A stretch of DNA of 64,000 bases from Myxococcales bacterium. Lineage in GTDB: Bacteria; Myxococcota; Polyangia; Nannocystales; Nannocystaceae. The stretch covers positions 168,729-232,728 of the forward strand of contig JAEUJW010000047.1 of assembly GCA_016793465.1 (NCBI GenBank). Direction: 5' to 3'. A program made the translations under genes and the position numbers. Within the stretch, counting starts at the first letter, position 1. Each line of letters begins with the position of its first letter. Positions 9,279 through 17,743 of the stretch are shown here, piece after piece. The notes under the pieces are model-generated. The model was not told the origin of the DNA. It worked only from the letters and a program-made list of their open reading frames with translations, and did not search any database.

Positions 9279-11114
9279 TTATGGAGCGGCCGGCGCGAGG
9301 CCGACGACGAGGCCGATGCCGTCCGCGCCCATGGTCCAGACGGCCTCGCCGCAGCGCCGCAGGGCGGCGAAGCCGTGCACGTGGAGCGGGAGCTCGCGCA
9401 GCAGGGCGCCGTCGTCGGCGCGGCGGACCTCGAGCACGCCGTCGCTGGCGCCGACGAACAGCAGGGCGCCGTCGCGGCTGAAGGCCAGGCGCGGCGAGGC
9501 GTGGCCGCCGCGCCTGGCCAGGGTCCGCGTGCGCTCGGGGCGGCCGGGCGTGCGGATGTGCAGCTGGTCGGGGCGCAGCACGCAGGCGCTGAAGCCTCGC
9601 GGGCCGAGGGCGACGGCGCCGGCGCCCGCGTTCCAGGTGAAGATCGGCTTGGGCTTTTTGGTGATGTCGTAGACGATCGTCGCCGACTCCCAGGCGACGA
9701 TCAGCTCGTCGCCGTCGTGGCCGACGGCGATGCGCCAGGGGCACTCCTTGCCGTTTACGATCTTGGCGAGCGCGCGCGACGTGCCGGCCTGGTGGAGGCC
9801 GACGTGGCCGCTGCCGCGCAGGGTGTAGGTGGCGATCGCGTAGGCCGCGTCGCCGTAGGCGACGATCTCGCGGGCGCACGACTTGATCGGGTGCGAGGCC
9901 GTCGACTCGGGGCTGCCGAACTCGCCGACGTGCACGGTGCGCGCGCGCAGGATGCTGCCGACGGGCGCGACGACCCTGTCGCCGTCGCCGGTGATCGCGC
10001 AGTTGGTGATGTCGTCGTGGTGGGCGCGGAGCTCGTGCAGGCGGCCGGCGTCGAGGTCGACGCACTCGAGGCGGCCGTGGCCCCACTCGCGGAACACGCC
10101 GACGCGGCGGCCGCCGCGGCCGAGGCTCAGCTCCTCGGCGCCGCCGGTCCAGTCGTGCGACTCGACGGTGGCGCCGCCGATGGTGGTGACGCGCAGCACG
10201 CCCTGGGTGATCGCGTAGGAGGCGACGCGGGTGGCGGACAGCGCGGCGCACACGGTGCCGGAGCAGCGCCCGCTGCCGGTCACGTACGAGGCGAGCTCGG
10301 CGACGCGGGTCCACGAGGCGATGTCGTAGAGGCTGAAGCCGCCGCGGGGGTCGGCCGCGAGCAGGCGCTCGCCGCGGACGACCGCGTCCTCGAGGTGCTC
10401 GTCGGGCGGCAGGCGGGTGAACTGGCCGCCCTCGATGGTGTGCGTCGAGCCCGAGCCGTCGAGGTGGAGGATGCGGCCGTCGGCGAGCAGGGCGGTGGCA
10501 TCGGTGTGATCGGCGGCCCGCAGGACCGCGCCGGTGGCGGCGTCCCAGACGACGATGTAGTGGCCGTGGTCGGCGGCGACGCCGATGTAGCGCCCGTCGT
10601 CGGACAGCAGCGCGCGGTCGGGGGGGCGCTTCGACCACACGGTGGCGAGCCAGGCCGGGTCGACGAGGTACTCGCGGGCGGAGCCGTCGGCGGCGTCGAG
10701 CAGGGTGACGCCGCGGTCGTGGGGCACGGCGAGGCGGGTGCCTGCGGCGATCGAGCGGTGATTAAAGGTCTGGGCGATGGCGGCGAGCGGGGCGGCGAGC
10801 GGCTCGCCGAACGCGGCCAGGAAGATCGCGTCGCCGGTGATGACCCACAGGCGCTCGCCGCACGGGTGAACGGCGTGGATGTCGCGATCGGGCAGCCAGC
10901 GGCCGGTCTCGGCCGTGGTCGCGGGGTCGAGGCGGAGCACGCCGCGGCCGGCGAGCGCGAGCAGGTCCCCGCGGTGGTCGAAGTGCAGCTGGCGGATCTC
11001 GCCGCGGAACAGCGTGCCGATCGCGCCGAGCTCGTCGACCCGCGCGGGCTGCATGGGCGCCGATTCGGTCGTACCGACGAAGTGGACGGGGCGGGGCGCG
11101 GTCAGCTCGAACAT
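9279..11114 (-). CDS. WD40-like beta-propeller protein
   Basis: A 611-residue protein with no clear signal peptide, made of WD40-like blades: HFDHRGDLLALAGRGVLRLD, LLSDDGRYIGVAADHGHYIVVWDAATGAVLRA, CAITGDGDRVVAPVGSILRA and LAFSRDGALLFVGASDGVLEVRRADDGALL. These suggest one or two propellers that serve as a protein-binding scaffold. It lies 36 bases downstream of the outer-membrane channel gene and could be the last gene of the efflux operon. Its stop faces the rph stop 8 bases away. Function is not known; it could also be independent of the pump. Confidence 0.75.
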   Translation of the reverse strand: MFELTAPRPVHFVGTTESAPMQPARVDELGAIGTLFRGEIRQLHFDHRGDLLALAGRGVLRLDPATTAETGRWLPDRDIHAVHPCGERLWVITGDAIFLAAFGEPLAAPLAAIAQTFNHRSIAAGTRLAVPHDRGVTLLDAADGSAREYLVDPAWLATVWSKRPPDRALLSDDGRYIGVAADHGHYIVVWDAATGAVLRAADHTDATALLADGRILHLDGSGSTHTIEGGQFTRLPPDEHLEDAVVRGERLLAADPRGGFSLYDIASWTRVAELASYVTGSGRCSGTVCAALSATRVASYAITQGVLRVTTIGGATVESHDWTGGAEELSLGRGGRRVGVFREWGHGRLECVDLDAGRLHELRAHHDDITNCAITGDGDRVVAPVGSILRARTVHVGEFGSPESTASHPIKSCAREIVAYGDAAYAIATYTLRGSGHVGLHQAGTSRALAKIVNGKECPWRIAVGHDGDELIVAWESATIVYDITKKPKPIFTWNAGAGAVALGPRGFSACVLRPDQLHIRTPGRPERTRTLARRGGHASPRLAFSRDGALLFVGASDGVLEVRRADDGALLRELPLHVHGFAALRRCGEAVWTMGADGIGLVVGLAPAAP

Positions 11115-11150
11115 CGACGACGCGATCTTGTACCCGCGTCCGCGCCGAGA

Positions 11151-12650
11151 TCAAGGCGGGGTCGTGGTCGTGGTCGTGGTAGTCGCGGCGGGCGTGGGGG
11201 CCGCGCTCTGGCGCTGGCGCCAGCCGCCGCCGAGGGCCTGGTAGATGGTGACCACGGCCTGCATCTGGTTCTTCTTGGCCTCGACGAGCTCCATCTCGGC
11301 CTCGAGCGAGTCGCGCACGGTCATGAGCACCTCGTAGTAGTCGACGTGGGCCGACTGGTAGAGCAGCTTGGCGACCTCGATGGCCTCCTTCAGGCGGGCG
11401 ACCTGCTCGGCCAGCTGCTCGTAGCGCTGGCGGAGGTTGGAGATCGCGTTGAGCTGGTTGTACACGTCGGTGTAGGCCTGCAGGATCGAGCGCTCGTAGT
11501 CGAAGATGGCCTGGATCTGGCGGGCGTTGGCCGAGCGGTAGTCGGCCTTGATGGCGGCGCGGTTGAGCAGCGGGGCCATGAGGTTGCCGGCGAGGTTGAA
11601 GGCCAGCGACTGCGGGGTGTCGATGAGGTGCCTGGGGTTGAAGGTCTCGTAGCCGACGCCGGCGTCGAGGCGGAGCGAGGGGTAGAAGCGGGCCTTGGCG
11701 CTGCGGGTGTCGAACTTGGCGGCCTCGAGGCGGAGCTCGGCGGCCTTCACGTCGGGGCGGTTCTCGAGCAGGTCGGAGGGCAGGCCGGTGGCGACCACCT
11801 CGGGCCTGGCGGCCATGAAGGTCGAGGCGTTGCGCTGGACCTTCTGGGGGAAGCGGCCGACGAGGAAGTTGATGCGGCTCTCGATGACGATGCGCTGCTG
11901 GTCGAGGGAGAAGCGGCGGCCCTGGTTCTTCAGCACCTCGGCCTGGAAGCGCTGCACGCCGAGCTCGGTGTCGCGGGCGGCGAGCTTCTTCATCTTGACG
12001 ACCTCGAGCGCGTTCTTCTGCAGCTCGATGTTGCGGTCGAGGATCTCGATCTGGTTGTCGAGCGCGACGAGGTCGTAGTACGAGTTGGCGATCTCGGCGA
12101 TGATCTCGGTGAGCAGGAAGTTGCGCTCCTGGATCGAGGCCTCATAGCGGTAGTTCGCGGCCTTGCGGGCGCTGCGCAGGCGGCCGGCCATGTCGGTCTC
12201 CCACGAGGCGGCGAAGCCGAAGCGCAGGTCGGGGCGCACCGCGGGCACGCCGTGGGCCCGGTCGCTGACGCCCTCGCTGGTGTACTCGCCCGGTTTGACT
12301 ACGCCGCCGCCGACGAACGCGTCGAGCCGCGGGATGTACTCGCCGCGGATGCCCGCGACGGTGTTCTGGTTGATGATGATCTCCTGCAGCTGAATGTTTA
12401 ATTGCTGGTTGTTGGCCAGCGCCTGCTCGATCAGGGCGCGCAGGTCGGGGTCGGCGAAGAACGTGTCCCACTGCTTCTGGGTGGCCACGCTCGGGCCGGA
12501 GCTGCCGGTCGGCGCGGTGAACGTGTCCGGGGTGCTCTGCCTGGCCTCGCGGGCCGGGTTGTCGCCGAGCACGCCGGCGCAGCCGACCGTCAGCGCGAGG
12601 GCGCAGGCGGCCGTCAGGGCGGCGGCGGTGGTTCGCCACGGGCTACGCAC
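11151..12650 (-). CDS. TolC/NodT-family outer-membrane efflux channel
   Basis: A 499-residue outer-membrane factor of a tripartite efflux pump. The N-terminus has a signal peptide with a lipobox-like TVGC near residue 24, as in OprM/CusC-type lipid-anchored channels. Two outer-membrane-efflux repeats follow, with typical patterns DPDLRALIEQALANNQQLNIQ, RADLRFGFAASWETDMAGRLR-like, ARDTELGVQRFQAEV and LPSDLLENRPDVKAAE. The last one is the conserved signature before the second repeat. The start overlaps the end of the RND pump gene by 8 bases, so translation is probably coupled. A short Thr-rich tail ends the protein. Confidence 0.93.
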   Translation of the reverse strand: MRSPWRTTAAALTAACALALTVGCAGVLGDNPAREARQSTPDTFTAPTGSSGPSVATQKQWDTFFADPDLRALIEQALANNQQLNIQLQEIIINQNTVAGIRGEYIPRLDAFVGGGVVKPGEYTSEGVSDRAHGVPAVRPDLRFGFAASWETDMAGRLRSARKAANYRYEASIQERNFLLTEIIAEIANSYYDLVALDNQIEILDRNIELQKNALEVVKMKKLAARDTELGVQRFQAEVLKNQGRRFSLDQQRIVIESRINFLVGRFPQKVQRNASTFMAARPEVVATGLPSDLLENRPDVKAAELRLEAAKFDTRSAKARFYPSLRLDAGVGYETFNPRHLIDTPQSLAFNLAGNLMAPLLNRAAIKADYRSANARQIQAIFDYERSILQAYTDVYNQLNAISNLRQRYEQLAEQVARLKEAIEVAKLLYQSAHVDYYEVLMTVRDSLEAEMELVEAKKNQMQAVVTIYQALGGGWRQRQSAAPTPAATTTTTTTTPP

Positions 12651-15600
12651 GGGGGTCCTCCTTGTTCGTCGACGGCGCGGGGGCGGCTGCTGGGGCGGTG
12701 GTGGTCGCGGTCGCGGCCGGCGCTTCGGTGGCGGGCGTCGCGGGCAGCGGCGCCGGCTCGCGCACCGGCGGGGCGACGGGGGTCGTGTCGATCGCGGGCG
12801 ACGCGGCGACGGAGGCCGCGTCGATCGCGGGCGGCGGGACGACGTGGGCCGCGTCGATCGCGGGCGGCGGGACGGGCGGGGTGTGGACCGGGGCCGTGTC
12901 GATCGCGGGCGACGGGGCGACCGGGGCCGTGTCGATCACGGGCGGGGTGTAGATCGGGGCGACGACGATCGCGGGCGACGGGGCGACCGGGGCCGTGTCG
13001 ATCGCGGGCGGGGTGTGGACCGGGGCGGCGACGATCGCGGGCGGGGTGTGAACCGGGGGCACGGGCGGTGCGACGGGCAGGGGCTCGCGCGCGGGCAGGG
13101 TGGCGATCGGGTGGTGGGCGTGGGCGTGGGCGTGGGCGGTCGGCGCGGCGGTCGCGGGGAACGGGGCGTTCTCCTCGGACAGGGGCATCGGGCGCCTGGA
13201 CGAGCCGATGCGCAGGAAGCCCTCGAAGCGGGCGATGTGGCCGAAGATGAAGTAGAGGCCGGGGATGATGATGACGCCGAACACGGTGCCCATGACCATG
13301 CCGCCGAGGGCGGACGAGCCGATGGTGTTGTTGCCGACGGCGCCGGCGCCCTTGGCGACGACGAGCGGGTAGAGGCCGGCGATGAAGGCGAACGAGGTCA
13401 TGAGGATCGCGCGGAAGCGGGCGCGGGCGCCGGCGACGGCGGCTTCGAACACGGTGGCGCCCTCGCGGCGGGTCTGGACCGCGAACTCGACGATCAGCAC
13501 CGCGTTCTTGCCGAGCAGGCCGACCAGCATGACGAGGCCGACCTGGGCGTAGATGTCGTTGGCGAGGCCCATCCACTTCAGCATCACGAACGAGCCGAAG
13601 GCGCCGGCGGGCAGCGAGGTGATGACGGCGAGCGGGAGCACGAAGCTCTCGTACTGGGCGGCGAGCACGAGGTAGACGAACACGAGCACGACGGCGAAGA
13701 TGGCGATCGCCTCGTTGCCGCGGCGGGCCTCGTCGTACGACAGGCCCTCCCAGGCGATGTCGTAGCCGCGGGGCAGGACCTCGGCGGCGACCTCCTTGAT
13801 GGCGTTGACGGCGTCGCCGGTGGTGTAGCCCGGGGCGTTGTTGCCGCGGATCGCCGACGAGTTGTACATGTTGTAGCGGGTGATCTCGTTGGGGCCCTGG
13901 CGCTTCTTCAGGGTCATGAAGGCCGAGTAGGGGACCATCTCGCCCTTGTCGTTCTTGACCCACATTTTTAGAACGTCGGTGGGGAGGGCGCGGTACTCGG
14001 GCAGGGCCTGGACGTAGACGCGGTAGAAGAACCCGAAGCGGGTGAAGCCCTGCTCGAAGTTGGAGCCGATCATCAGGTCGAGGTTCTCCATGGCCTTGCC
14101 GATGGAGACGCCCTTCTGCATGGCCTTGTTGTTGTCGATGACGAGCTCGTACTGGGGGTAGTTGGCGGCGTAGAAGGTGAACAGGCCGGTGAGCTCGGGG
14201 CGCTCGCGCAGGGCGGCCATGAACTCCTGGTTGATGCGGTCGAACTCGTAGTAGTCGGTGTCGCCGGTCTTCTCGAGCATGCGGAACGACACGCCGCCGG
14301 CGGCGCCGTAGCCGGGCACGGCGGGGGGCTCGAAGAACTCGACGACGGCGCCGATGTCCCTGGCCCGCTCCTCGAGCTCCTCGATGACCTGGTTGACCGA
14401 CTTGTCGCGCTCGGACCAGTCCTTCAGGTTGATGAGGCAGGTGCCGGCGTTGGAGGCGCGGCCCTCGGTGAGGATCTCGTAGCCGGCGAGGGCGGACACC
14501 GAGGCGACCTCGGGCAGCTCCTTGGCGATGTTCTGCAGCTCGCGGGAGACCGCGTTGGTGCGCTCGATGGTGGTCCCGGGCGGGGTCTGGATGATGGCGT
14601 AGATGATGCCCTGGTCCTCGTTGGGCACGAACCCGGCGGGCAGCACCTTGTTGACCTGGACGATGCCGAACACGAACAGGCCGAGCATCAGGACGGTCAG
14701 GTAGAAGCGCTTCAGGATGGCGCGCATGAGCCAGACGTAGCGGTCGGTGACCCAGTTGAACACGCGGTTGAAGCCGTTGATGAACAGCGTGATCGGGTTG
14801 CGGGTGCGGCCGTGGCCGTGGCCGTGCACGGGCTTCAGGATCAGCACCGACAGGACCGGCGTGAGCGTGAGGGCGATGAAGCCGGACAGCACGATCGACG
14901 CGGCCATGGTGACCGAGAACTGGCGGTAGAACACGCCGACGGGCCCGGGCATGAAGGCGACCGGCACGAACACCGAGGTCATGACGAGGGTGATGGCGAT
15001 GATGGCGCCGCTGATCTCCCCGAGCACCTGCTTCATGGCCTCGTAGGTGCCGAGGCCGGTGGTCTCCATCTTGGCGTGCACGGCCTCGACGATGACGATG
15101 GCGTCGTCGACGACGATGCCGATGGCGAGCACGAGGGCGAACAGGGTGATCAGGTTGATGCTGATGTCGAGCCCGGCCATGAAGATGAAGGCGCCGACGA
15201 GCGAGACCGGCACGGCCAGGGTGGGGATCAGGGTCGAGCGCCAGTCGCCGAGGAACACGAACACGACGAGCGCGACCAGCACGAACGCCTCGACGAGGGT
15301 GTGCGCGACCTGGTCGATCGAGGCGTCGACGAACCGCGACACGTCGTAGCTGATGGCGAAGTCCATGCCCGGCGGGAAGGTGGTCTCCTTGATCTGCTCG
15401 AGCGTCTGCTTGACGTTCTCGATGACCTCCTGGGCGTTGCTGCCGAGCGTCTGCTTGAGCACGATGGCGGCCGAGGGGTGGCCGTCGAGGTTGGAGTAGA
15501 TGTTGAAGAACTCGCTGCCGAGCTCGACCTTGGCGATGTCCTTCAGGCGCAGGATGTGGCCGTCCGGGGTGGCGCGGACGATGATGTCCTCGTACTTCTC

Positions 15601-16332
15601 GGGCGTGTTGTAGCGGCCCTCCCACACCAGGGTGTACTCGAGCGACTGGGCGGTCTTGCCGGTGGCCTGGCCGATGCGGCCGGGGCGGCCGATGATGCTC
15701 TGCTCGGCCATCGCGGCCTCGACCTCGTCGGGCGAGACGTTGTAGGCGCGCATGCGGTCGGGGTTGAGCCAGATGCGCATGGCGAACTGGCGGCTGCCGA
15801 GGATGCGGGCCTGGCCGATGCCGTTGACGCGCATGAGCTCGGGGAGGACGTTGACGTTGGCGAAGTTGAACAGGAACTTCTCGTCGGCGCCCTCGGCGGT
15901 GCTGTACACGTTGACGTACATCAACATGCTGGGCATCACGCGCATGAGGATGACGCCCTCGAGCTGGACCAGCTTGGGCAGCTGGGGCATCACCTGGTCG
16001 ATGCGGGTCTTGACGTTGATGATCGCCTGGTCGGGGTTGGTGCCGAGGTCGAAGATGACCTGGATGGTGGCCTCGCCGGCGCTCGTCGCGTCGGAGATCA
16101 TGTAGCGCATGCCGGGCACGCCGTTGATGGCGCGCTCGAGCGGGATGAGCGTCGACTGGATCAGCACGTCGGCGCTGGCGCCGGGGTAGGCGACGGTGAT
16201 CTGGACCTGCGGCGGCGCGATCTCGGGGAACTGGGAGATCGGGCGGGTGCGGACCGCGAGCAGGCCGAGGAGGACGATCACGATCGAGATGACGATCGCG
16301 AGGACCGGGCGGTGGAGAATCTTGGCGAACAT
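12643..16332 (-). CDS. RND (HAE1/AcrB-type) efflux pump with repeat tail
   Basis: A 1,229-residue inner-membrane drug/proton antiporter. The first 1,045 or so residues are a full AcrB-type pump. They include the start MFAKILHRPVLAIVISI, the pore and docking region (VDASIDQVAHTLVEAFVLVALVVF), the proton-relay helix with an Asp pair (ALVLAIGIVVDDAIVIVE) and the late LVGLLGKNAVLIVEFA. The unusual part is the tail of about 180 residues: a short AHAHAHAHH stretch, then Pro/Ala-rich repeats such as PAIDTAPVAPSP and PVHTPPAI. Known AcrB proteins end soon after the last helix. It sits 10 bases after the adaptor gene and overlaps the channel gene, which marks an operon. Confidence 0.95.
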   Translation of the reverse strand: MFAKILHRPVLAIVISIVIVLLGLLAVRTRPISQFPEIAPPQVQITVAYPGASADVLIQSTLIPLERAINGVPGMRYMISDATSAGEATIQVIFDLGTNPDQAIINVKTRIDQVMPQLPKLVQLEGVILMRVMPSMLMYVNVYSTAEGADEKFLFNFANVNVLPELMRVNGIGQARILGSRQFAMRIWLNPDRMRAYNVSPDEVEAAMAEQSIIGRPGRIGQATGKTAQSLEYTLVWEGRYNTPEKYEDIIVRATPDGHILRLKDIAKVELGSEFFNIYSNLDGHPSAAIVLKQTLGSNAQEVIENVKQTLEQIKETTFPPGMDFAISYDVSRFVDASIDQVAHTLVEAFVLVALVVFVFLGDWRSTLIPTLAVPVSLVGAFIFMAGLDISINLITLFALVLAIGIVVDDAIVIVEAVHAKMETTGLGTYEAMKQVLGEISGAIIAITLVMTSVFVPVAFMPGPVGVFYRQFSVTMAASIVLSGFIALTLTPVLSVLILKPVHGHGHGRTRNPITLFINGFNRVFNWVTDRYVWLMRAILKRFYLTVLMLGLFVFGIVQVNKVLPAGFVPNEDQGIIYAIIQTPPGTTIERTNAVSRELQNIAKELPEVASVSALAGYEILTEGRASNAGTCLINLKDWSERDKSVNQVIEELEERARDIGAVVEFFEPPAVPGYGAAGGVSFRMLEKTGDTDYYEFDRINQEFMAALRERPELTGLFTFYAANYPQYELVIDNNKAMQKGVSIGKAMENLDLMIGSNFEQGFTRFGFFYRVYVQALPEYRALPTDVLKMWVKNDKGEMVPYSAFMTLKKRQGPNEITRYNMYNSSAIRGNNAPGYTTGDAVNAIKEVAAEVLPRGYDIAWEGLSYDEARRGNEAIAIFAVVLVFVYLVLAAQYESFVLPLAVITSLPAGAFGSFVMLKWMGLANDIYAQVGLVMLVGLLGKNAVLIVEFAVQTRREGATVFEAAVAGARARFRAILMTSFAFIAGLYPLVVAKGAGAVGNNTIGSSALGGMVMGTVFGVIIIPGLYFIFGHIARFEGFLRIGSSRRPMPLSEENAPFPATAAPTAHAHAHAHHPIATLPAREPLPVAPPVPPVHTPPAIVAAPVHTPPAIDTAPVAPSPAIVVAPIYTPPVIDTAPVAPSPAIDTAPVHTPPVPPPAIDAAHVVPPPAIDAASVAASPAIDTTPVAPPVREPAPLPATPATEAPAATATTTAPAAAPAPSTNKEDPRA
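12781..13070 (-). repeat. tandem repeats coding the RND pump tail
   Basis: Imperfect in-frame repeats whose plus strand alternates GTGTCGATCGCGGGCG-like and GGGGTGTGGACCGGGG-like words. They encode Pro-rich units (PAIDTAPV, PVHTPPAI, VAPSP). Unit length varies and units are shuffled, a pattern expected from slippage or unequal exchange. Confidence 0.7.
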
Positions 16333-16342
16333 GGCGACGGCC

Positions 16343-17434
16343 TCATTCCGCGTGGTACTTGAGCTCGGCGAACACGGCGGCGGGCTCCTCGAACTTGACC
16401 TCGATGTGCTTGCCGTCCTGGACCTTGCGCAGGCCCTCGAGCAGCACGCGGTCGGTGTCCGCGAGGCCCTCCTCGACGACGAACACGTGGGGGAGCTCGG
16501 CCGCGACCTTGATCGGGCGCGACTTGACGGTGCCCTCGGCGTCGACCACGAACACGTAGCGGCGGTCGAGGATCTCGAAGGTGGCCTTCTGCGGGATCAG
16601 CTGGGCGCCGGGCAGCTTGGTGGTGACCAGGATGTTGCCGGTCTCGCCGTGGCGCAGCAGCCCCGTGGGGTTGGGGAAGGTCGCGCGGAAGGCGATGTTG
16701 CCGGTGGTGTTGTCGAAGTCGGCCTCGATGGTCTCGACCGTGCCCTCCTGGTCGTAGAGCTTGTCGTTGGCCATCTTGAACTTGACGTCGAGCTTCTGGT
16801 CGGGGGTCGACTTGTAGTCGAGGTACTCGGCCTCGGGCACGTTGAAGTAGATCCACAGCTTGCGGTTGTCCGACAGGGTCGTCAGCAGGTCGCCCTCCTC
16901 GACGAGGCTGCCGAGCCGGACCACGAAGCGGTCCATCAGGCCGGCGAACGGGGCGCGGATCTCGGTCAGGCGCATGTGCGTCTTGGCCAGCGAGACCTCG
17001 GCCTTGGCCCGGTTCAGCTTGGCCGCGGCCAGCTGCAGCTCGGCCGGCGAGACGATGTTCTTGTCGGACAGCAGCTTGGTGTTCTTGTATTCGATCGAGG
17101 CCATGTCGGCCTCCGCCTCGGCCTTGGCCAGGTCGGCCTGGTAGATGAGCGGCATGATCTGGAACATCTTCTTGCCTTCCTCGACGAGCTGGCCCTCGTC
17201 GACGAAGATGCCGGTCAGGTAGCCGCGCTCCTGGGCGCGCACCTCGATGTGCTGGATGGCCCGCACCTGGGCGACGTACTCGCGGGTCAGCTCGACGTCC
17301 TTGCGCAGCGGGGTGGTGACCGCGAACACCCCCGCCTCCTCGTGCTTGTGCGGGTGAGGCTGGCAGGCGAACAGGCAGATGAGCGCGAGGCAGAGGGCGA
17401 AGAGGCCTGGCGCTGGCGAGATGGTTCGAAGCAT
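16343..17434 (-). CDS. RND periplasmic adaptor (MFP/HlyD family) lipoprotein
   Basis: A 363-residue adaptor linking pump and outer-membrane channel. The start MLRTISPAPG leads a signal peptide with lipobox LFAC, so it is lipid-anchored. Further features are the barrel-sandwich strand VEVRAQERGYLTGIFVDEGQLVEEG-like near residue 60, an alpha-hairpin with LAKAEAEADMASIEYKNTKLLSDKNIVSPAELQ, and the second half-motif RAPFAGLMDRFVVRLGSLVEEGDLL. I placed the start at 17434 since longer frames upstream lack a signal peptide. It is the first gene of the minus-strand group adaptor, pump, channel, WD40-like protein; no regulator gene adjoins it. Confidence 0.93.
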   Translation of the reverse strand: MLRTISPAPGLFALCLALICLFACQPHPHKHEEAGVFAVTTPLRKDVELTREYVAQVRAIQHIEVRAQERGYLTGIFVDEGQLVEEGKKMFQIMPLIYQADLAKAEAEADMASIEYKNTKLLSDKNIVSPAELQLAAAKLNRAKAEVSLAKTHMRLTEIRAPFAGLMDRFVVRLGSLVEEGDLLTTLSDNRKLWIYFNVPEAEYLDYKSTPDQKLDVKFKMANDKLYDQEGTVETIEADFDNTTGNIAFRATFPNPTGLLRHGETGNILVTTKLPGAQLIPQKATFEILDRRYVFVVDAEGTVKSRPIKVAAELPHVFVVEEGLADTDRVLLEGLRKVQDGKHIEVKFEEPAAVFAELKYHAE

Positions 17435-17743
17435 GGGTGGCTCAACCGGGGTTGTATCGACGGGCCGCGTGAGCAAGGGGCATGCCAGGGCTGAGCCGAA
17501 TCCGACAACGTCGACGCGGCGCGGGCGCGGCGGTGCGGCTGGGAATTCTTCCCAGGGGGCCGGGCGAAACGCCCGTGGTTGGGCGCGCGCGGGGGCCTTC
17601 GCGGCGGCGTAAAAGCGTCGTGGACGGGTGTTCGGCTCGCAGCGCTTGCGGCCGGGGGAGACACCTGTCCGGGGTTGCCGCCGAGCTCGTTCGGTGGCGG
17701 CGATCACACCGCGCGGTGGTTCGTCACGATCCGCGGGCGGAGA
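17435..17743. other. leader region of the efflux operon
   Basis: These 309 bases lie between the adaptor start and the stop of the phosphodiesterase gene. Two hairpins stand close together: CTGGGAA-TTC-TTCCCAG (17539-17555) and GGGCG-AAA-CGCCC (17562-17574). They could terminate the upstream gene or serve as operators for the pump operon. A half palindrome ACCTGTCC is at 17663-17670. I see no gene here. Confidence 0.45.
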
